In this document: piece after piece, positions 15,790-19,346 of the stretch
Numbering within the stretch: the first letter of the stretch is position 1
How the letters are laid out: the number at the start of each line of letters is the position of its first letter
NCBI RefSeq assembly: GCF_946479685.1
Contig: NZ_CAMLGS010000039.1
Coordinates: 1-19,346, forward strand
Reading direction: 5' to 3'
Length of the DNA stretch: 19,346 nt
From: an uncultured Methylotenera sp.
GTDB taxonomy: Bacteria > Pseudomonadota > Gammaproteobacteria > Burkholderiales > Methylophilaceae
Program-made: the position numbers and the translations under genes
Notes under the pieces: generated by a model
Told to the model about the DNA's origin: nothing
The model's database searches: none
Seen by the model: only the letters and a program-made list of their open reading frames with translations

Positions 15790-18396
15790 ATGCAAAACGC
15801 TATTGCTCAATATCGTTTTTGGACTTTCAAAGGAAAGTTAATTACTTTTGTAGCAGTAGCGTTAGCTTATTTCATTACCGCCAGACTCGGCCTGCTGGTG
15901 CCTTACAAAGAATCTGTGGCAACCTTGATTTGGCTACCTACCGGTATCGCGGTTGGCTCTATCATGCGCTGGGGGCGTATCAGCATCCCCGCTGTTTTCC
16001 TTGCATCATTCCTTGTTGAGCTAACGGTGTTACCTGTCGGCACCAGTATGCTGATTGCAATCACCAATACGCTGGGGCCTATGCTTGCGGCGTACCTCCT
16101 GCCCAAATTTCATTTCAATCATCATTTATATAAGCAAAAAGATATTTTCCTGATGATACTGGTCGCCTTGATTGGTATGTCAGTGTGCGCGACCGGCGGT
16201 ATGCTTAGCTTATATGTGACTGGGCTGGCTGCCCCAGATAAATTATCCAGTATCTGGTTTATTTGGTGGCTGGGTGACAGTCTTGGTGTGTTGCTCGCCT
16301 TGCCGTTGGTGCTTAACCTCGGCAGAAAAGGTACCTTCAGTTGTAATAATCGCTGCTATCAGTTGCTGGCGTGGATTATCTTGTTTGTTTGCGTTGAGCT
16401 CATCATCGTTAGCGCAGTGCCAGACCTCAACAAGCAGTTTATTTTATCCATGTTCGTGATTTTGCCCATGTTGATCTGGGCGTCAATGAGCTTTGGCCTG
16501 GTCGGCGGCTCGTTTTTTGTCATTATTTTATCCAGTATTGCGGTTTGGGTTACCTCACAAGGTAGCGGTAATTTCTATAGCCATGATTTAAGTGAAGGCG
16601 TGTTCTCTCTGTGGACCTTTATGGTGGCGCTGGTGGTGACCATGCTGTTGATTTCTGCGTTGCAGGCAGAGCGCAATTTGGCGCATATGACCATACAGAA
16701 AAATGATAAAAAGCTGCGCTCAGTGATTGATGGTGCGTTTGATGCCATAGTCACCATCGACTCTGCGGGATTGCTGGTTGAGTTTAACCCGGCTGCTGAG
16801 CGTATTTTTGGCTACAAAAGAGAAAATGTGCTTGGTAAGCCAATGGCTGAGCTGATTATCCCAGCACGCTACCGAGCTGCGCATCATACGGGGCATCAGC
16901 AATATAAAATGTCAGGCGTTACGCATATTTTTAACCAGCGTATCGAGTTGGTTGGAATGCGGGCGGATGGCAGTGAGTTTCCTATTGAATTAACACTCAC
17001 CGCGTTAAAAGATGCCAATTTGTCTTTGGTTACCGGCTTTGTGCGTGATATATCCGAGCAGAAAAGAGCGCGGCAAGAAATTGAAAACTTTGCTTATTAC
17101 GATGCACTGACCAGTTTACCTAACAGGCGTCTGCTTGCCGACCGCTATCAGCATGCGATGTCCATCGCGCAGCGCAACAAGACTTATTGCGGGCTATTAT
17201 TTATTGATTTAGATAAATTTAAAATTCTCAATGACACCAAGGGGCATGATGTAGGTGACCAACTGCTGATAGAAGTGGCGAAGCGTATTCAAAATGCGGT
17301 GCGTGCGGGTGATACCGTAGCTCGGCTGAGTGGGGATGAGTTCGTGGTGATATTGGAAAGCCTGGACCCGAATGCCAGCGTTGCCTATCAGCAGGTCAGC
17401 GAGGTTGCACAAAAGCTACTGGCCGAGCTGAATCGAAATTACTACCTAAGCTTGTTTGAGTTTGCGACGACTGCCAGCATAGGTGTTACTTTGTTTAATG
17501 ACAATGCGCTGACGTTTGAAGACCACTTACGGCATGCGGACACCGCGATGTACTTATCCAAAGATAGCGGCGGCAATACCTATCGTTTTTACGATCAATT
17601 AACGCAAGAGAGTATAGAAAAAAGCTTTGCCTTGGAAACGGCATTGGGTTTGGCGTTGGCGAACAAGGAGCTATATCTAAATTATCAGTCTATCGTGAAT
17701 GCGGATAAACAAGTGGTCGCAGCCGAAGTGTTGCTCAGGTGGCGTCACCCAACTCTGGGTAATGTCAGCCCAGTAGAATTTATACCGATTGCAGAAAAGT
17801 CGAATCTTATTATTAAGATTGGGCATTGGGTGCTGGAGCAGGCATGCCTGCAACTCAAGGCCTGGGAGGCGGTTTCTGCCCTGAGTCAGGTTAAGCTCTC
17901 GGTAAATATCAGTGCCAAGCAGTTCTTGTATATCAACTTTGTGCAGGAGCTACGTGAGATATTGGCGCGAACTGCCATCAATCCTGGTTTGCTGAAGCTA
18001 GAACTGACTGAAACAGCCGTGATTGATAACATGGATGATGTTATCAATAAAATCAATATCCTGCGGCAGATGGGGGTGCGTATTGCGCTGGATGATTTTG
18101 GCATCGGTCACTCATCCTTGGTCTACCTTAAAAAGCTGCCAGTGACACAAATTAAGATTGATCAGTCATTCGTGCATGATGTGCTTACCGACTCTAACGA
18201 TGCGGCCATTATTCAGATGGTGTTGGCTGTTGGTAAAACCATCCATTGCGACATCGTAGCGGAGGGCGTAGAACAGGTGGAGCAATTCGAGCTATTGCGT
18301 GACTTTGGTTGCGATTACTTCCAAGGTTATTACTTTAGCCGTCCTGTAGATGTGGCAAGTTTTGAGCAGTTGGTCAGCACAATTGGTCAGCAATAA
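15790..18396 (+). CDS. MASE1-PAS-GGDEF-EAL membrane c-di-GMP signalling protein
   Basis: This 868-residue protein could make and/or break cyclic di-GMP. In order it has a MASE1 membrane sensor (about 15-300, roughly eight spans), a PAS domain (about 309-430), a GGDEF domain (from DALTSLPNR near 439) and an EAL domain (about 620-865). The GGDEF signature is SGDEF (515-519, counted from the GTG at 15787), with an intact inhibitory I-site RAGD (506-509) five residues before. The EAL signature is EVL (647-649); SVNIS, ELTET, DDFG (769-772), KIDQSF, AEGVE and FQGYYF are all present, so the phosphodiesterase set looks complete. The first Gly of GGDEF is changed, so cyclase activity is uncertain. 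The ATG is 9 bp after the trpE stop (a GTG one codon earlier is possible), which implies co-transcription. No ribosome-binding site is evident. Confidence 0.93.
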   Translation: MQNAIAQYRFWTFKGKLITFVAVALAYFITARLGLLVPYKESVATLIWLPTGIAVGSIMRWGRISIPAVFLASFLVELTVLPVGTSMLIAITNTLGPMLAAYLLPKFHFNHHLYKQKDIFLMILVALIGMSVCATGGMLSLYVTGLAAPDKLSSIWFIWWLGDSLGVLLALPLVLNLGRKGTFSCNNRCYQLLAWIILFVCVELIIVSAVPDLNKQFILSMFVILPMLIWASMSFGLVGGSFFVIILSSIAVWVTSQGSGNFYSHDLSEGVFSLWTFMVALVVTMLLISALQAERNLAHMTIQKNDKKLRSVIDGAFDAIVTIDSAGLLVEFNPAAERIFGYKRENVLGKPMAELIIPARYRAAHHTGHQQYKMSGVTHIFNQRIELVGMRADGSEFPIELTLTALKDANLSLVTGFVRDISEQKRARQEIENFAYYDALTSLPNRRLLADRYQHAMSIAQRNKTYCGLLFIDLDKFKILNDTKGHDVGDQLLIEVAKRIQNAVRAGDTVARLSGDEFVVILESLDPNASVAYQQVSEVAQKLLAELNRNYYLSLFEFATTASIGVTLFNDNALTFEDHLRHADTAMYLSKDSGGNTYRFYDQLTQESIEKSFALETALGLALANKELYLNYQSIVNADKQVVAAEVLLRWRHPTLGNVSPVEFIPIAEKSNLIIKIGHWVLEQACLQLKAWEAVSALSQVKLSVNISAKQFLYINFVQELREILARTAINPGLLKLELTETAVIDNMDDVINKINILRQMGVRIALDDFGIGHSSLVYLKKLPVTQIKIDQSFVHDVLTDSNDAAIIQMVLAVGKTIHCDIVAEGVEQVEQFELLRDFGCDYFQGYYFSRPVDVASFEQLVSTIGQQ

Positions 18397-18530
18397 TGGC
18401 TGAGCTAAATTCATCATTTCTTAACAATTCAGCTGGTGGCTTAGGATATACTGCTCGATTGTTCTTTTTCTGCCATATATGTTTGCGTTGTGAGGCGTTG
18501 AGCTAAAATATATTTTAAATATATACATCT

Positions 18531-18582
18531 GTGGAAATTTACGTCGGTAGAATTTTACGCGGGTGGAATTTTTTTTACGCCT
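18531..18582. repeat. Three 16-bp direct repeats upstream of the efflux gene
   Basis: GTGGAAATTTACGTCG (18531), GTAGAATTTTACGCGG (18547) and GTGGAATTTT + TTTT + ACGCCT (18563-18582, T-run lengthened by four) are adjacent. Units 1 and 2 match at 12 of 16 positions, and units 2 and 3 at 13 of 16 when the four extra T are ignored. A further GTGG follows at 18584. The block ends 86 bp before the efflux-protein ATG, in the 272-bp gap after the c-di-GMP gene. That gap otherwise shows an AT-rich near-palindrome (about 18505-18525) and no convincing terminator. The repeats could be regulator sites or another tandem duplication. Confidence 0.75.
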
Positions 18583-18668
18583 TGTGGTCAATTGAGCGTT
18601 CCACCTAAATTCCAGAGCAGCTCAAGATGGCCCCAAAATTGACTAAATAATAATCATAGCGAATAACA

Positions 18669-19346
18669 ATGTTTAAAAAAGTTGCTTATATCTTAGCGCT
18701 CAGCTTTTTGAGCAATCTACCCGTTGCCTATGCTGAAGCTGATCTGGCGCATTTGACTCTGGAGGCGGCTCAGCATTTATTTCACGAGAATAACCGCGAA
18801 CTCTTGTCTGCTAAGCGCATGGTGCAAGGGACTGAGGCCGATGCTATTACCGCCGCACAAAAACCCAATCCCAGTTTATCGGTTGGTGTCTCCAGTTTTA
18901 ACTTGAATCGCTCAGCTGGTAACAGAAATCAGAACGGCAGCAATAGTCTGTCTGATCAAACGCTGAACTCCAGCGTGCAGGTGAGCCAATTGATAGAGCG
19001 TGGTGACAAGCGTGAGCTGCGCATGGCGTCCGCCAAAAATGCAATCAAAGCCTCTAACTACGATTTAAAAGATGCAGAGCGGCAATTACTACTGAATTTA
19101 AATGATGCCTATTACGACTTGCTGTTGGCGCAAGAAGCGGAAAAAATTCTAGCTAGCAATAGCGCCTCCTACGACAAAGCCATTCAGGCGGCTGAGTTAA
19201 GGTTAAAAGTGGGTGACATTGCAGCGAGTGACGTTGCCAGGATGCGTGTGGATTTGTTAAAAATACAAAATGATATACGTCAGGCAAAAGCCAACCGTGA
19301 AAAGGCACAGGCCAACTTAGCTTACATGATGGGGCAGGAAAATGAA
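18669..19346 (+). CDS. TolC/CzcC-type outer-membrane efflux protein (partial, 3' end beyond window)
   Basis: The reading frame is open from ATG 18669 to the window end (226 codons). It begins with a signal peptide (MFKKVAYILALSFLSNLPVAYA, cut before EA). It continues as an outer-membrane efflux protein: KPNPSLSVG near residue 66, the QVSQLIERGDKRELR segment (the 'Q.ielGgKR' hallmark of CzcC/CusC-like members), and long amphipathic helices (ASNYDLKDAERQLLLNLND, AELRLKVGDIAASDVARM) forming the periplasmic tunnel. The GDKR segment and overall style favour the heavy-metal (CzcC) branch, usually followed by periplasmic-adaptor and RND-pump genes, but these lie outside the window, so the substrate cannot be assigned. 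The ribosome-binding site is weak. Confidence 0.87.
   Translation, partial: MFKKVAYILALSFLSNLPVAYAEADLAHLTLEAAQHLFHENNRELLSAKRMVQGTEADAITAAQKPNPSLSVGVSSFNLNRSAGNRNQNGSNSLSDQTLNSSVQVSQLIERGDKRELRMASAKNAIKASNYDLKDAERQLLLNLNDAYYDLLLAQEAEKILASNSASYDKAIQAAELRLKVGDIAASDVARMRVDLLKIQNDIRQAKANREKAQANLAYMMGQENE

Overview
The window reads as ordinary chromosome from a mid-GC betaproteobacterium. The most likely family is the Methylophilaceae (Methylotenera/Methylophilus type). This is an inference from protein similarity and gene order (hemA-prfA-prmC, metX-metW-ampG, rpe-gph-trpE); no rRNA or marker proves it. I see no transposase, integrase, phage gene, CRISPR array, rRNA or tRNA.

Layout. (1) 1-2997, plus strand: the last codons of gatC, then gatA and gatB, encoding the GatCAB amidotransferase that makes Gln-tRNA(Gln)/Asn-tRNA(Asn) by transamidation. 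The block ends in a strong, apparently bidirectional terminator. (2) 3159-4548, minus: an exported DUF4124 coiled-coil protein and pyrE. (3) 4581-5351, plus: xth (exonuclease III family), head to head with pyrE with only 32 bp between start codons. (4) 5416-12459, minus: a seven-gene run in the order hemA, prfA, prmC, a BLUF blue-light sensor, metX, metW, ampG. It joins haem synthesis, release factor 1 and its methylase, methionine synthesis and muropeptide import. (5) 12577-18396, plus: rpe (with its own terminator), gph, a probable trp attenuator (short ORF with two Trp codons followed by a terminator hairpin), trpE, and a large MASE1-PAS-GGDEF-EAL cyclic-di-GMP protein starting 9 bp after the trpE stop. 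(6) 18669-end, plus: the first 226 codons of a TolC/CzcC-type outer-membrane efflux protein, cut by the window edge.

The coding genes are mostly housekeeping. The interest lies in the gaps and in the signalling genes set among housekeeping genes. Four points stand out. First, short tandem duplications of 13-18 bp, each with a different unit sequence, recur at gene ends and intergenic regions (after hemA, prfA, rpe and gph, and before the efflux gene), and three of them include a stop codon. Second, the trpE leader looks like a leader-peptide attenuator. Third, metX has a perfect TATAAT six bases before its ATG and no Shine-Dalgarno sequence, which suggests a leaderless mRNA. Fourth, a BLUF photoreceptor with all key residues and a c-di-GMP protein with intact I-site and EAL catalytic residues sit inside or directly behind biosynthetic gene sets.

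Start codons were adjusted from the longest reading frame where family N-termini or ribosome-binding sites argued for it (metW, hemA, rpe, trpE).
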